In this document: piece after piece, positions 9,749 to 61,592 of the stretch
How positions within the stretch are numbered: the first letter of the stretch is position 1
Layout of the letters: every line of letters begins with the position of its first letter
Source of the DNA: Dallia pectoralis
Lineage: Eukaryota; Chordata; Actinopteri; Esociformes; Umbridae
NCBI GenBank assembly: GCA_029465975.1
Contig: CM055730.1
Span: 17,775,918-17,839,917 of the forward strand
Direction: 5' to 3'
DNA: 64,000 nt
The notes under the pieces: model-generated
What the model was told of the DNA's origin: nothing
Seen by the model: the letters and a program-made list of their open reading frames with translations, nothing else
Databases searched by the model: none
Made by a program: the position numbers and the translations under genes

Positions 9749-12700
9749 CTGGGGAGCAAGGTGTATTTTTACCTTGACATGCAAGCAAGCAAGTTTATTT
9801 ATATAGCACAATACTAGAAGCAATCATATGTGCTTTACAAAGGAAAAAGAAGAAATAATATAATACATCTTATATTCATAGCAACCTGTTTACTGGCTTC
9901 TTGGCCCAGTGACTAATTGTACATTTCACACATTACATTTCAATGTGTACATTTCACATTACAGGTTTTCATTTATGCAACGTATTAGAATAAAAAAAAA
10001 TTTCAACATCAAATAGGCAATTTGACGTGGAATAGAAAATTAAAATAAAATGAGATAAAAATAAACTTCACTGTATGGCAAAGTTCAAACGCTCAGTCAT
10101 AAGCATGTTTTTAACGTGGCTTTAAAAATTGATACGTTTGGGGCATGTCTAAGATCTTCTGGTAGTTTATTCCAGTTGATGCAACGTAACTGCTGAATGC
10201 AGCTTCACCATTTTTACAGTATTTTTGACTCTTGGTTCTAAGAGCTGTCCTGAGTTCAATGATCTAAATCTTCAAACATAACAGAAATGTATTCCGGGCC
10301 CAGACCGTTCAGTGATTGATTGACAATAAGAATCACTTAAAATCTATCCTGTAACTGACTGGAAGCCAGTGCAAATATTTAAGAACTGGAGTGATGTGCT
10401 CTGTTCTGTTGGTCTTGGTTAGCATTCTAGCAGCAGCATTCTGAATGAGCTGTAGCTGTTTACTGTCTTTTTATGGAGTCCAGTAAATAGCCCATTACTG
10501 TAATCAACCCTACTGGAGATAAAGGCATGGACACCAGGCCTGTGATTCTGGCTATTAAATACTGGAGGACAAAGGGGACCAACTCACAGCTTTTGTTGAG
10601 TCTTTTGGTGATGGGGATCTGGGAGCAGACGACATCCAACATTTTCTTGGCTAAGCTAAGCATCTGGTCAGCTTTAGGCTCATCCAGGGTAACTTGGTTG
10701 GGATCTGTCCTACTCAGCAGATCATTCACTCTGGTTGATAGAGGAGAAACCAACCTATAATGCGTTTCCCCTTACGTAGTGACATTTTCTAATTAATAAT
10801 TAGGACTAAAAACATCCATATCCTTACATTTTTCTATGAAGGATATGAGCATTTGATATCACAAATACATTACATTCAGATGTATTGATATACCTTGCGT
10901 CCATGGCAGTATCCTAAAGACAATGAGGGAGAAAAAATGTGAATATGATTACAACTAAGGAACATTGATCAATAATCATTGTAAACAGTATTTTGAAATA
11001 GCTTGAAAAGGAAGATTCCAATCACTATTGTATGTGGCAGGAGAATGTCCCTCTTAGCCAGCTCAGCTGTGAGCTTTGCCAGATCCTGCTCAAGTTCTTG
11101 GATGACGGAGCAGTTTCTTTCCATCAGATCGTCCAGGGTCATGACTGCAGCTCTCTCTTCCATCTCCAGCTGGGTCAGAGTCACCTTCAGGTCCTCGTCC
11201 AGGACCTTCTGGATGTCCTTATACGTCTGTTTTATACTCTCCCTCATTACTAAGGACTTGTTCTGGTTGGGTGAAACAAAATCATTCAGTTCGGAAGTCA
11301 TTTGGAACATCTTTGAGCGGTATGTATGTTGTTGTCACATGAATTTCACCTTTTTATACAAGTTGATCAGTTTTAATATAGCACTCAAAATATGACTGAA
11401 ATATCAATTTTGGCAAATTTTTGGCACCAATTATTAGCACCAATTATTAGCACCCCTGTAGTGAATATGTTGTGCATCTTCTGAGTGGCTACTGTCTTAT
11501 TCTGGATTAAATGCATTTCATTTAATTTGTGTTTCTCAGAACAAGAATAGACTGGGAAGTTTCAGAAGAAAGTTTCTAGCCATTTTGAGCTAGAATCCAC
11601 AATTGCAGATGCTCCAGATACTGTCTGAAGAAAGACTGTTTGATCGTCTCTTTAATCAACACAACAATTTTCAGTTGCCAAAATAATTGAAAAAAGGTTT
11701 TCAAATGACAATCAATTTGCCTTTTCAAATGATGATCTTAAATTAGCGAACACAATGTGCCTTAGGAACACAGGATTGATGGTTGCTGATAATGGGCCTC
11801 TGTACATCCCTGTAGATATTATATTCCATTACAAATCTGATGTGTCCAGCTACAAAAGTCCTTCAAACATTTATGACTACACTGTATTTATGACCAAGCC
11901 AATGTTATTTTAATGTAGTTGCCATTCACATTATGTCATTAATGGACAAGAAATGTGCTAATAAAATATTTTTAAATGACCCCGAAGTATTGAACAGTTG
12001 TGTATATAAATGTGTTATTTCTGTTTTTCCTATGTTATTATGCAGGATTGTTTAACTGTTTAATTGTGTCAATTAATGCAACAAATGTGAAATAAAAGTG
12101 GGTCTGAATACACTCCAAATGCATAGCATACTTCAAAACGTATTCACACCACTGACTAATCTCATATTACGGAACTACAAATGGTAATGCAAATATTGAA
12201 TTATAAAACAATGAAACCTTACCAGAATTATTTTAAGGTCACATTGATTTCATGTTGATGTACACTTGCATATATATTCACACCCCACACATTATCGTTT
12301 ACTGCTAAAAGTAGCTTAAAGTCTTTTAGGGTAATTATGTACCAGCCCTGAGCGTCGGCCCTTGGAACCTGTTGGTTGGCCCTGTTGATGTGGGGCGCAG
12401 ACTTTTGAGGGGCGCCCTTTCCTTGGCAGTGCTTGGATGGTGTGATGCCAGGTGGTATGACTCCACTTCCTGTTCAGTAATCAAATTGTGCTCACTGGGA
12501 TATGCTAACACTTGGATGTTATATTCTACCTTTACATTTGTCTATGCATTTGTATTAGTTTATCTCTAACTTTAGTAAAATGCTCTTTAGTTTACATTTT
12601 CTTTCAGATTAAAAGCCTGATCAATTATGTTCCAACATTTGGTTCCACAAAACATGTGACAGCATCTTTTCTCACAAGTGGAAGCCAATGTTAAGGTCAT

Positions 12701-13296
12701 TTTGTCCTCATTAGGGATAATTATAATACAGTAAAAAGGCACATGATTTGGGTGTTTAATAGTTATAAAAGACAATTTTAACTTCGGAAGAGTGCAAATA
12801 ACAAGCGTATAAAGTATTCAGCCTCCATGATCAAAGTTTTTATAGCTCTGTACTACAGGAACAATTTCAAAAGAATATTTAAATTGCTGCAATTTATTTT
12901 AACTAACCACAATGCAATATTCATAACAATTATTCATCTTTACGTGTTGAATTCTTTACAAAAATTACAGCTGTATTTTTTATGTTTGACGTAGCTGGCA
13001 GGTCATTGGCCAGTCAGCTTTTTATGAAGTCATGTGCTGGAGAAACGTGAGTCCATTAAAATGCTATTAGTCATTAGCCAATATGCCCCCTTTTAACTAC
13101 AAGAGCCATAACAAGGCAATTTAACTGGATATTCAATCCAATATGGCCGACACCAAGTTTTGGTGACCTTGTATAAATTACTCATAATACGGTTACTTAC
13201 AGTAATTTCAATTTTCTTTATGCTAATTTTCCTCATTCTGAACTTCACCGCTTCCCTTTGTCTCCTCAGACAATCCTGGTGTTCCAACAGCTTCAC
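9138..13296 (-). CDS. TRIM-family gene, 3' part (coiled coil + PRY-SPRY), incomplete
   Basis: Four segments fit one minus-strand TRIM gene: 13201-13296 and about 11020-11310 (coiled coil), 10894-10913 (tiny exon) and 9138-9748 (PRY-SPRY). Exon sizes (96 nt, then a coiled-coil exon, then a tiny exon, then SPRY) follow fish TRIM genes. TRIM proteins are cytosolic, often antiviral, ubiquitin ligases. No RING or B-box exon was found up to ablim1 at 16512, and I cannot see a good donor for the 11.0-11.3 kb exon. It may be a headless TRIM, have unrecognised 5' exons, or be decaying. The subfamily is undetermined; the SPRY recalls TRIM14-like and other fish TRIMs. Confidence 0.7.
9780..10760. mobile_element. 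Dispersed fish repeat in the TRIM intron
   Basis: Text such as AGTTTATTTATATAGCAC, ACTGGAAGCCAGTGCAAAT, GGAGTGATGTGCTCTGTTC and CATTCTGAATGAGCTGTAGC is familiar from high-copy repeats in many teleost genomes. Class not determined. Antisense carries a 97-codon open frame that I do not recognise. Confidence 0.5.
10894..10913 (-). CDS. Candidate 20-nt TRIM exon
   Basis: A 20-base segment flanked by cattgtctttag and gtatat. TRIM genes usually have a tiny exon (about 23 nt) between coiled coil and SPRY. It joins the SPRY exon in phase only if entered in phase 2, which I could not confirm. Confidence 0.45.
11020..11310 (-). CDS. TRIM coiled-coil exon
   Basis: Encodes SELNDFVSPNQNKS ... ESIKQTYKDIQKVLDEDL ... 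LTQLEMEERAAVMTLDDL ... ELEQDLAKLTAEL, a heptad-rich coiled coil typical of TRIM exon 3. The acceptor at 11311 follows CTCAAAG. The 3' boundary is uncertain; the family norm of about 234 nt would end near 11077, but no GT donor is there. Confidence 0.7.
11400..13190. other. TRIM intron with old transposon debris
   Basis: AT-rich DNA. At about 12085-12130, AAAAGTGGGTCTGAATACAC recalls the 3' end of degraded Tc1-like elements, and about 12805-12830 has a similar AGTATTCAGCC phrase. No exon recognised. Confidence 0.35.
13201..13296 (-). CDS. TRIM coiled-coil exon, 96 nt
   Basis: Flanked by tctctccag and gtaagt, phase 0 to 0. Encodes VKLLEHQDCLRRQREAVKF then RMRKISIKKIEIT, basic and helical, matching the 96-nt exon that follows the B-box in fish TRIM genes. 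Confidence 0.75.
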
Positions 13297-13769
13297 CTGG
13301 AGAGAAAACATTTCAGAAATCCTCAAGAAGAGCAAACACAGTTTTCTCAAAATTGTATGTTTTTGGAGTCCATGTAGCTTACACCTGATCCCGGGTCTCC
13401 ATGTTCTTAGGATATATGATAGATATGTTCTTATGATGATTTGATCCATCATACACAAAAAAGGGCTCATGGGTAAAGATAATACATTGGTACTAGTTAA
13501 CCAACAAGATTGAGTGACATGTTAATTTTAAATAAACAACTCATATGATGTTGTTGTTGTGTCTGTATGCTAGTGACTATTATACAATTTACCACTACAG
13601 CAGCACAGTAATTTAAAGCTTAGGGACCTCTATTAAGTCCAAACCTCTTTAGTTTCAGTTGGGGCAATGGGTTGGTTTTCATGGACACATATTAAGCCTT
13701 TTGCAAAACTAACAAATCCATCGAAATGGAGAACTTGACTAATGTGATCCTAATCTGTCTCTGGGACAT

Positions 13770-14935
13770 CACTATCTGTATTTGTCTAACCATATTTGTA
13801 TTGTTGTCTGAATTGAATAATCATGTCTGTATTGAATAACCATGTCTGTATTGTCTAACCATGTCTGTATTGAATAACCACGTCTGTATTGAATAACCAT
13901 GTATCAATTGTCTATCCATGTCTCTATTGTCTAACCATGTCTGTATTGAATAACCATGTCTGTATTGTCTAACCATGTCTGTATTGAATAACCATGTCTG
14001 TATTGTCTAACCATGTCTGTATTGAATAAACATGTCTGTATTGTCTAACCATGTCTGTATTGTCTAACCATGCCTGTATTGAATAACCATGTCTGTATTG
14101 TCTATGTCTGTATTGAATAACCATGGCTGTACTGTCTAACTATGTCTGTATTGAATAACCATGTCTGTATTGTCTAACTATGTCTGTATTGAATAACCAT
14201 GTCTGTATTGTCTAACCATGTCTGTATTGAATAACCATGTCTGTATTGAATAACCATGTCTGTATTGTCTAACCATGTCTGTATTGAATAACCATGTCTG
14301 TATTGTCTAACTATGTCTGTATTGAATAACCATGTCTGTATTGTCTAACTATGTCTGTATTGAATAACCATGTCTGTATTGTCTAACCATGTCTGTATTG
14401 AATAACCATGTCTGTATTGTCTAACCATGTCTGTATTGTCTAACCATGTCTGTATTGAATAACCATGTCTGTATTGAATGACCATGTCTGTATTGTCTAA
14501 CCATGTCTGTATTGTCTAACCATGTCTGTATTGAATAACCATGTCTGTATTGTCTAACCATGTCTGTATTGTCTAACAATGTCTGTATTGAATAACCATG
14601 TCTGTATTGTCTAACCATGTCTGTATTGTCTAACCATGTCTGTATTGAATAACCATGTCTGTATTGAATAACCATGTCTGTATTGTCTAACCATGTCTGT
14701 ATTGTCTAACAATGTCTGTATTGAATAACCATGTCTGTATTGTCTAACCATGTCTGTATTGTCTAACCATGCCTGTATTGAATAACCATGTCTGTTTTGA
14801 ATAACCACGTCTGTATTGTCTAACCATGTCTGTATCGAATAACCATGTCTGTATTGAATAACCAAGTCTGTATTGAATAACCACGTCTGTATTGTCTAAC
14901 CATGTCCATATTGTCTAACCATGTCCGGAGTTCTA
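13770..14935. repeat. 19-20-bp minisatellite
   Basis: About 60 copies of AACCATGTCTGTATTG plus AATA or TCT, in two interleaved unit types. The open frames on it (YRHGYSIQTW repeats) are artefacts. It lies just upstream of the TRIM coiled-coil exons, where the missing 5' exons would be expected. Confidence 0.95.
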
Positions 14936-14939
14936 CAAG

Positions 14940-16300
14940 ACTTTTAAGATGAAATTCACAATTTTTCCCAATCAGTTCCAGTATGCCTCTGCAACCTGAT
15001 CCATGTTTAATTGGATCTATCAGGTACTGTAAGCAGGTCATCAGTTTAATTCACACATTGATTCATAGCATCCTTTGAAATGATAACGTGTGTGTAGGTT
15101 TGACAGTTCCATGGGGGCCTGACTCCATTGAACTACGTCTAATTGGTACCATAAAACTTGACTGCAAGTTATCATATTACCTGGTCTGTTTCCTGAATAT
15201 AACAGCTGAGCCACACTGCTCATTATAGTTTAGTAACTGGCAGGAAATTAGGTCCACTAATACAGGCCATATGGTTGTCTGACCCAGGATCATTATACAC
15301 AGGGAGTTAAAGCTTTATTTTTGCTTAGATGTCAATACAACAAATGGCAGTGTGAGTTTCATTTAGAAAACAGTCAACTCAAATACAGTTATTGTTTCAT
15401 ACATTTAACATTTGTATGTGGTCTTACTTATGTATTTGTGCAGGAAAGAAACAGGAATCGTTACTCCAAATTTTTGACGGGAAAACTAAATTGGGTGATT
15501 TTCATTGGAGCCTGACTGTTCTGTTGGCAGGTCACATGGCTGCCACAGTTACCTAGGCTGTCTACCGTGGTTGTATTTATTGGTCATCAAAAGAAAAAAA
15601 TATATAATAATAAGTTGTAAAACATAATAGTTCTATTTTCAGTGAAACCTTCTTTAATGCCCTTCTTTAATGCAGCTGTTGTTTTCAAAATCAATTAATT
15701 CTGGATATCAATTTAGATCTTATGCAATATTAGCACTCTTTCACATTGTGTTGTTCAAACTGATAAGAGTGGAAATATCAAGAAAATAGGAAAATCATGT
15801 TTGTGACCACCTCTTTAGAATGTTTACGGTACCGAATATGACCTTGAAATAGAACCGCATTATGTAGTTCTGAATAATGTCTTTGACAGACTAATTCCAG
15901 TGAGAGCATCAAGGTTAGCTGACTAGGATATCTGTAGTGTGCTACAGCTATGCTTGGCAAGACCAAATACCTCCCATGATGCAATTGGATTCGACGCCGA
16001 CACTAGGATAAAACACCCCAGCTCAGATGAGGGCAAGCTGACCATTGACATATGAAGTCGACAGACATTCCAGTTTTGCATGTGAACAGCATGTTTCATA
16101 TAACGCCAGGAGATTCTACAAACAAACTTCCACAGGAATCAACAGCGACAAATATGAGCAAATAAGCAAGAAAAGTAAAGCAGTTTCATTCAAAGCAAAG
16201 CGAGAAACAAAAGCGAAAAAGAAGCGCAACAGTCAAAAAGAACATGACTCAAATCATCGTTATCTCATTCTTTGTCATGTTTGAACAGTGAATAACTTGT
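14940..16300. other. Intergenic DNA between the TRIM-like gene and ablim1
   Basis: No B-box or RING exon, RNA gene or clear repeat recognised in about 1.3 kb. Confidence 0.45.
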
Positions 16301-16306
16301 TTTATT
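16301..16306 (-). promoter_or_regulatory. ablim1: Candidate polyadenylation signal of ablim1
   Basis: AATAAA on the minus strand about 205 bases after the ablim1 stop. Other signals further on are possible. Confidence 0.4.
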
Positions 16307-16511
16307 CTGTATCCGTGAGGCTTTTTCGAATCTTTCTAGCGGTTATTAAATCACGCATTTAGTCCAAAGAGGAAGCAAAGAGAGGAGAAAAAGTCAATTT
16401 CATTGCTTCCCTGAATATGTCAGAAAGAAAATCCAACAAAATCCTACATCTATGTTTACGTTGAAAATGTGCTATCTGTAGGGGTGGAAAGACAGCATGC
16501 TGCTCTGACTG

Positions 16512-54982
<38,471 letters not shown>

Positions 54983-57500
54983 CGGTCTCCGGAAATAACC
55001 GAACCGAGGAAGACGACGATATGTACAGTGTCCGAAGAGATAGTGTGTCTGTTAAAGCGACAAATGTGCCATGCAATAATGCTGGGGAGAGATGAGAGGC
55101 GCAGGAGAAACATACAGAATCATGGGGTATGCCTCCTGCCAGCAAATGTTCTTCTGCCTCCCTACTCCCTCGTGTCCTCCTCACTCTCACCTCCCCTCCC
55201 CCTGCGCTCCCTTGTTTCCCGTTCGTGGCAGTCCTGGGAGGAGCAGCACGGGAGAAATACGCACACTGGTACCGCAAACCTCCTCCATCATGCCGCAATG
55301 CTCTCTCTACTAATCTTTTGAACTGTCTCTCTAAATTAGTAGTTCTGCTTCACATACTAAATCACCGCTATTGATTAAGTCTTGGTATTCCAGGGGAGTG
55401 GTAAGTCGTGTTTGCTATTTAGCCTATGAAAGACAGCCAGTACCCTAACCAATTAAGCCCAGAATATAGCATGCAGTGGACCGATCCACCACAAGGAGGC
55501 ACTAGATCACGTCATGGTAAGACAATCATTTCCTACAGGCAGTGTCTGATATTTCCACACATGAAGGCCTACAATACATCAACCTATTGTAAAAAACAAA
55601 TGGACTGAATCCCTCATTGTTATTTCAAGGGCAAAAGTGACACATATATATTTTGAGATTTGCATACAGGTCTAGCATCCGGAGATTGGTTTAACCTTAG
55701 GGAAATATAACCTGGTGATATCTAATATCAAAATCAAACCTTTAGCCATCACAGAAGTTAACATGTTCCAGTTAAAAAGTAATTCCTCAATTATAATTCT
55801 CAGTTTCTCAAGAAATTGTACTGGAAAGATTCTGCGAGCGTGAAACTTTTTAGTAACTGAGGTTATTTTAGATTTTATTTTTTTGGTGTAGGCTCAACTG
55901 AAATCATGCTAGAGATTTTCTGTTGACGTGGCCTGGTCTAATCCTCCTCTAAATATGTCTTTCAGATCCGGTTATGGGCATCAGGGTACATTGTGGTGTA
56001 TGGCCTAGGACCAAGGAGGTCATAGGTCATTTAATAGGTTGGTGCTCCGGCTGTTGTTGGATGTAATGAAGGCTTAGCCATAGACAGGGAGCTATAGGGG
56101 TTGCAATTCTCATCTGGCATTAGAACATAACGATTTGCCATGCTTAATAACAGAAGAATCTGGCTCATCAATATATATTTAGATTTTAAATGAGGACCCA
56201 AACATTCCTCATGTAATCCCTATGTTGAAACAGCTGGCTTACATTCTATAAAGAATTCCAATCGATTTCTCACTTGAAGAAAAGTACAGTTACGGTAATA
56301 TATAAATACATATTGCTCACTGTTGAGATATTGCCACCTCTCTCTCTGTATTTGATTTACTTACTCTTCATTTGGCACAGCCGTCACCCTTCACCCTGAC
56401 CCATTAAAACCCGGTAACGTAAGCACCATTGTCGTTTCTAACAGGTGTGCAAAGGAGATCCAACACCATGTCAGTGAACTTTTAATACGCCGGCTAGAGA
56501 AGATGGGATTTGTGAGGCCGTCCAACATCGGCCCACTTAAACTAATTAACAATCACACCGTCACTAAAGTCCTCAATGCTTCTCGTGGCGGGCAGAAAGA
56601 GAGAGAGAGATATAGGCGTATAGGCCAGGGCCATTCAGGCTTTCAATCGACTAAGCATATTTTTATTAGGTGTGTTCGTATTTATTGCAGTGTCAACTGC
56701 GCCATCTGCTGGACAACATAAAACCTGCTGTTATGGCATGTTACACATGATTTGTATGCTGAGAGGCACAAGTCAGCATTTTGGTTTTCTAACAGCTTTG
56801 GAAAAAAGTGGGGCATCCGGGACTCTGCATCTGAGGCCGAGTTATCAACACAACAAAAATATTTTTAAAAGGTAATGTTAACTAATTGTAATTGTCTCAA
56901 GCTCTCTTTCAAGAACTGTAAACGAAAGTGTATCAGTGATTAGGTATACTAGTCTAGTGCTGAGCGGTTTACAGGAGCAATTCAGAATAAATGTCCGACT
57001 CAAGGGCGCAACAACAGTTTGTTTACCCTGTCAATTTCGGGATTCAGACCAGGAACTTTTCAATTGCTGGCCAATACTAACCACCAGTCTGTGCCAAATA
57101 AAGACACATTACATGTACAGAATGATTTTTAAATGGGGTGCTATTTTGGATGGATCCCATTTCTCTCTAGGCTAGCATGCAGCAGACAGGGGATAAATAA
57201 TGTTTAGGTAGTCGTCCTACACACTGTAATCCTGATGTAAGCCACTATGCTGTTTCCTTGCTTGGCAGACTGCTGCTATTTTCTCCACATGTGTTTTATA
57301 TCACACACGTTTTGAGAGGACAGCAAATAATTTGACTTCTCTGTACTAGCACTTTTTAGATATGATCAATAACACCACACACATATATAACGCCACACAC
57401 AAGGTCATGCACATGCAAACCCACACACATGTGGCAAACTGACATCACTGACTGTCCAATTTTGTTTTTTTCTAATGAGTCCAATAGAGAGAAAGTATCT
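54983..57500. other. Presumed ablim1 promoter side and intergenic DNA
   Basis: 55090-55260 is richer in C and G than its surroundings and lies just upstream of exon 1, so it is a plausible 5' UTR or promoter. 55300-57500 shows no gene or RNA that I recognise. Confidence 0.4.
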
Positions 57501-57507
57501 AATCACA

Positions 57508-58490
57508 AATAATTATGTGTGCTTGACTATGGTCAAGGACACATATTGTAATCTCACATATATATTATTATGTGTGCTTGACTATGGTCAAGGACACATA
57601 TTGTAATCTCACATATATATTATTATTATTATTATTATTATGTGTACTATCTCACATATATATTATTATTATTATTATTATTATGTGTGCTTGACTATGG
57701 TCAAGGACACATATTGTAATCTCACATATATATTATTATTATTATGTGTGCTTGACTATGGTCAAGGACACATATTGTAATCTCACATATATATTATTAT
57801 GTGTGCTTGACTATGGTCAAGGACACATATTGTAATCTCACATATATATTATTATTATTATGTGTGCTTGACTATGGTCAAGGACACATATTGTAATCTC
57901 ACATATATATTATTATGTGTGCTTGACTATGGTCAAGGACACATATTGTAATCTCACATATATATTATTATTATTATGTGTGCTTGACTATGGTCAAGGA
58001 CACATATTGTAATCTCACATATATATTATTATTATGTGTGCTTGACTATGGTCAAGGACACATATTGTAATCTCACATATATATTATTATTATTATGTGT
58101 GCTTGACTATGGTCAAGGACACATATTGTAATCTCATTATGTGTGCTTGACTATGGTCAAGGACACATATTGTAATCTCACATATATATTATTATTATGT
58201 GTGCTTGACTATGGTCAAGGACACATATTGTAATCTCACATATATATTATTATTATTATGTGTGCTTGACTATGGTCAAGGACACATATTGTAATCTCAC
58301 ATATATATTATTATTATTATGTGTGCTTGACTATGGTCAAGGACACATATTGTAATCTCATTATGTGTGCTTGACTATGGTCAAGGACACATATTGTAAT
58401 CTCACATATATATTATTATTATTATGTGTGCTTGACTATGGTCAAGGACACATATTGTAATCTCACATATATATTATTATTATTATATCA
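57508..58490. repeat. Hairpin-bearing tandem array, about 50-70-bp units
   Basis: Sixteen copies of GTGTGCTTGACTATGGTCAAG then GACACATATTGTAATCTCAC and (TTA)n of variable length. Each unit has the inverted repeat CTTGAC-TATG-GTCAAG with flanking GTGT/ACAC. Confidence 0.95.
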
Positions 58491-59325
58491 AATCTTGACC
58501 ACCCCTACTCCTCCCACAGTTTTTGCAGTAGATAGACAAAAAATTGTCAAAATGTGCGTCCGGAAACCTATTTAGTTGCTATTGTTTTGTAGAAAGTTTC
58601 GTTATGTAGTTTACGAAATATTAACGATAATGTCGCTAATTAATCCCCATTGAAATACATTGACGGAATCTTCAAAACTAGAGTGTGAGAGCCCATTCAG
58701 CAGAAAATGTAGAGAACATTTGTAAACTGCTACTGCTGCCTGAGTTTCAACTCTTTACACACAAATGGCATATCAAAACGTTCATCTATTTGTGCTGTCA
58801 CTCAAAATGTTCAAATATAAGCTGTAACATATATATTTATTTCGTTATGTCCTTTTGTTTCCAACTTGCGCCTCCCCATAGACATCCATAGAAACGGTGA
58901 TTTTCTCCACTCTAATTTGAAAGCGATTTTTGGTGTTTTTTTGTTCGTTTGTAAATTGTGATAGCGCCTACATTTCTGGGGTTACAGATGCATGTTATAC
59001 ATCAAAATGTCCGCCTGGTTCTTAGGATTCTCATGATGTAATTGTTTAAACTTTGGTTAGTAGAGCTAAAAGTATACGACCATGTCTGAATCTTTTGAAA
59101 TGATAGACAGTGAAGCAGCATTTTCTGGTTGTTGATTGGCTAAATAGTAGGAACATTCTGGAAGGGGCGGGGGGGAGGAGGCAGCGCGCTCTGATATCGA
59201 TGAGAACAGCTGGTCCTCCTGACAAAGGCATGGCTGCCAGGCAACAGCCACAGACACTGCAATCAACAGCCACAGACATATCCTGCAGCATGAATGAATG
59301 GGTAAGTTCTTTCTCTGGGTCTCTG

Positions 59326-59505
59326 TTTACACGTTAGCATGTTAGCTAGCGTTAGCATGTTAGCTAGCGTTAGCGCGCTAGCTAACGTTAGCATGTTAGC
59401 TAACGTTAGCATGTTAGCTAGCGTTAGCGCGCTAGCTAACGTTAGCATGTTAGCTAACGTTAGCATGTTACCTAGCGTTAGCGCGCTAGCTAGCGTTAGC
59501 GGTTT
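59326..59505. repeat. Palindromic TAGC minisatellite
   Basis: Built from GTTAGCATGTTAGCTAGC and GTTAGCGCGCTAGCTAAC blocks; nested palindromes throughout. A related array is at 61593-61905. Confidence 0.93.
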
Positions 59506-59514
59506 ATAATGCTG

Positions 59515-59900
59515 TTTCATATGCTACTATGGTGCATGCAGCAGTAGTGTGTATGCATGAGTAATGACTGATAGGTTTAACACATTGTATACTATGTTGC
59601 ATGTAGCAGCAGTGTGTATTCATGAGTAATGACTGATAGGTTTAACACATTTGTATACTATGGTGGTTTAACACATTGTATACTATGGTGCTTGCAGCAG
59701 CAGTGTGTATTTATGAGTAATGACTGATAGGTTTAACACATTGTATACTATGGTGCACATAGCAGCAGTGTGTATTCATGAGTAATGACTGATAGGTTTA
59801 ACACATTGTATACTATGGTCTTGCAGCAGCAGTGTGTATTCATGAATAATGACTGATAGGTTTAACACATTGTATACTATGGTGCATGTAGCAGCAGTGT
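59515..59900. repeat. About 70-bp minisatellite
   Basis: Units of GTATTCATGAGTAATGACTG then ATAGGTTTAACACATTGTAT and ACTATGGTGCATGCAGCAG; repeated again at 61915-62410. Confidence 0.92.
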
Positions 59901-61592
59901 CACCTCAGTTTGGCAGTTGACATCAGTAAACAGTCGACTACGGGTGGCCGCAAGCACACATCACAATTTCAGCAGAAATTGTACGCTATCTAGTTATTAT
60001 TATTATTATTATTATATCAAATTTTGACCACCCCTACTCCTCCCACAGTTTTTGCAGTAGATAGACAAAAAATTGTCAAAATGTGCGTCCCGAAACCTAT
60101 TTAGTTGCTATTGTTTTGTAGAAAGTTTCGTTATGTAGTTTACGAAATATTAACGAAATTGTCGCTAATTAATCCTCATTGAAATACATTGACGGAATCT
60201 TCAAAACTAGAGTGTGAGAGCCCATTCAGCAGAAAATGTAGAGAACATTTGTAAACTGCTACTGCTGCCTGAGTTTCAACCCTTTACACACAAATGGCAT
60301 ATCAAAACGTTCATCTATTTGTGCTGTCACTCAAAATGTTCAAATATAAGCTGTAACATATATATTTATTTCGTTATGTCCTTTTGTTTCCAACTTGCGC
60401 CTCCCCATAGACATCCATAGAAACAGTGATTTTCTCCACTCTAATTTGAAAGCGATTTTTGGTGTTTTTTTGTTCGTTTGTAAATTGTGATAGCGCCTAC
60501 ATTTCTGGGGTTACAGATACATGTTATACATCAAAATGTCCGCCTGGTTCTTAGGATTCTCATGATGTAATTGTTTAAACTGTGTGAGTAAAACTCTGGT
60601 TAGTAGAGCTAAAAGTATACGACCATGTCTGAATCTTTTGAAATGATAGACAGTGAAGCAGCATTTTCTGGTTGTTGATTGGCTAAATAGTAGGAACATT
60701 CTGGAAGGGGCGGGGGGAAGGAGGCAGCGCGCTCTGATATCGATGAGAACAGCTGGTCCTCCGGACAAAGGTATAGCTGCCAGGCAACAGCCACAGACAC
60801 TGCAATCAACAGCCACAGACATATCCTGCTGCGATTTTTGGTGTTTTTTTGTTCGTTTGTAAATTGTGATAGCGCCTACATTTCTGGGGTTACAGATACA
60901 TGTTATACATCAAAATGTCCGCCTGGGTCTTAGGATTCTCATGGTGTAATTGTTTAAACTGTGTGATTAAAACTCTGGTTAGTAGAGCTAAAAGTATACG
61001 ACCATGTCTGAATCTTTTGAAATGATAGACAGTGAAGCAGCATTTTCTGGTTGTTGATTGGCTAAATAGTAGGAACATTCTGGAAGGGGCGGGGAAGGAG
61101 GCAGCGCGCTCTGGAGAACAGCTCCTCCGGACAAAGGTTAGCTGCCAGGCAACAGCCACAGACACTGCAATCAACAGCCACAGACATATCCTGCATTTTT
61201 GGTGTTTTTTTGTTCGTTTGTAAATTGTGATAGCGCCTACATTTCTGGGGTTACAGATTGTTTATACATCAAAATGTCCGCCTGGGTCTTAATGGTGTAA
61301 TTGTTTAAACTGTGTGATTAAAACTCTGGTTAGTAGAGCTAAAAGTATACGACCATGTCTGAATCCCATTCGTTTGACACAGACACTAAACAGGAGGAAC
61401 ATTCTGGAAGGGGCGGGAGGGAGGAGGCAGCGCGCTCTGATATCGATGAGAACAGGTGTTCCTCCTGACAAAGACATAGTTGCCTGGCCACAGCCAAATA
61501 CACTGCCAGGCAACAGCCACAGACATATGCCTGCAGCAATGAAAGAATGAATGAATTGGTAAGTTGTTTCTCTTGGTCTGTGTTTACATGTG

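Noticed and set aside
12085..12130. Full Tc1-like transposon
   Set aside because: Only a short 3'-end-like phrase is visible; no matching 5' end or transposase frame nearby.
14421..15041. YRHGYSIQTWLDN-type repeat open frames upstream of the TRIM exons
   Set aside because: Minisatellite artefacts; no B-box cysteines or histidines.
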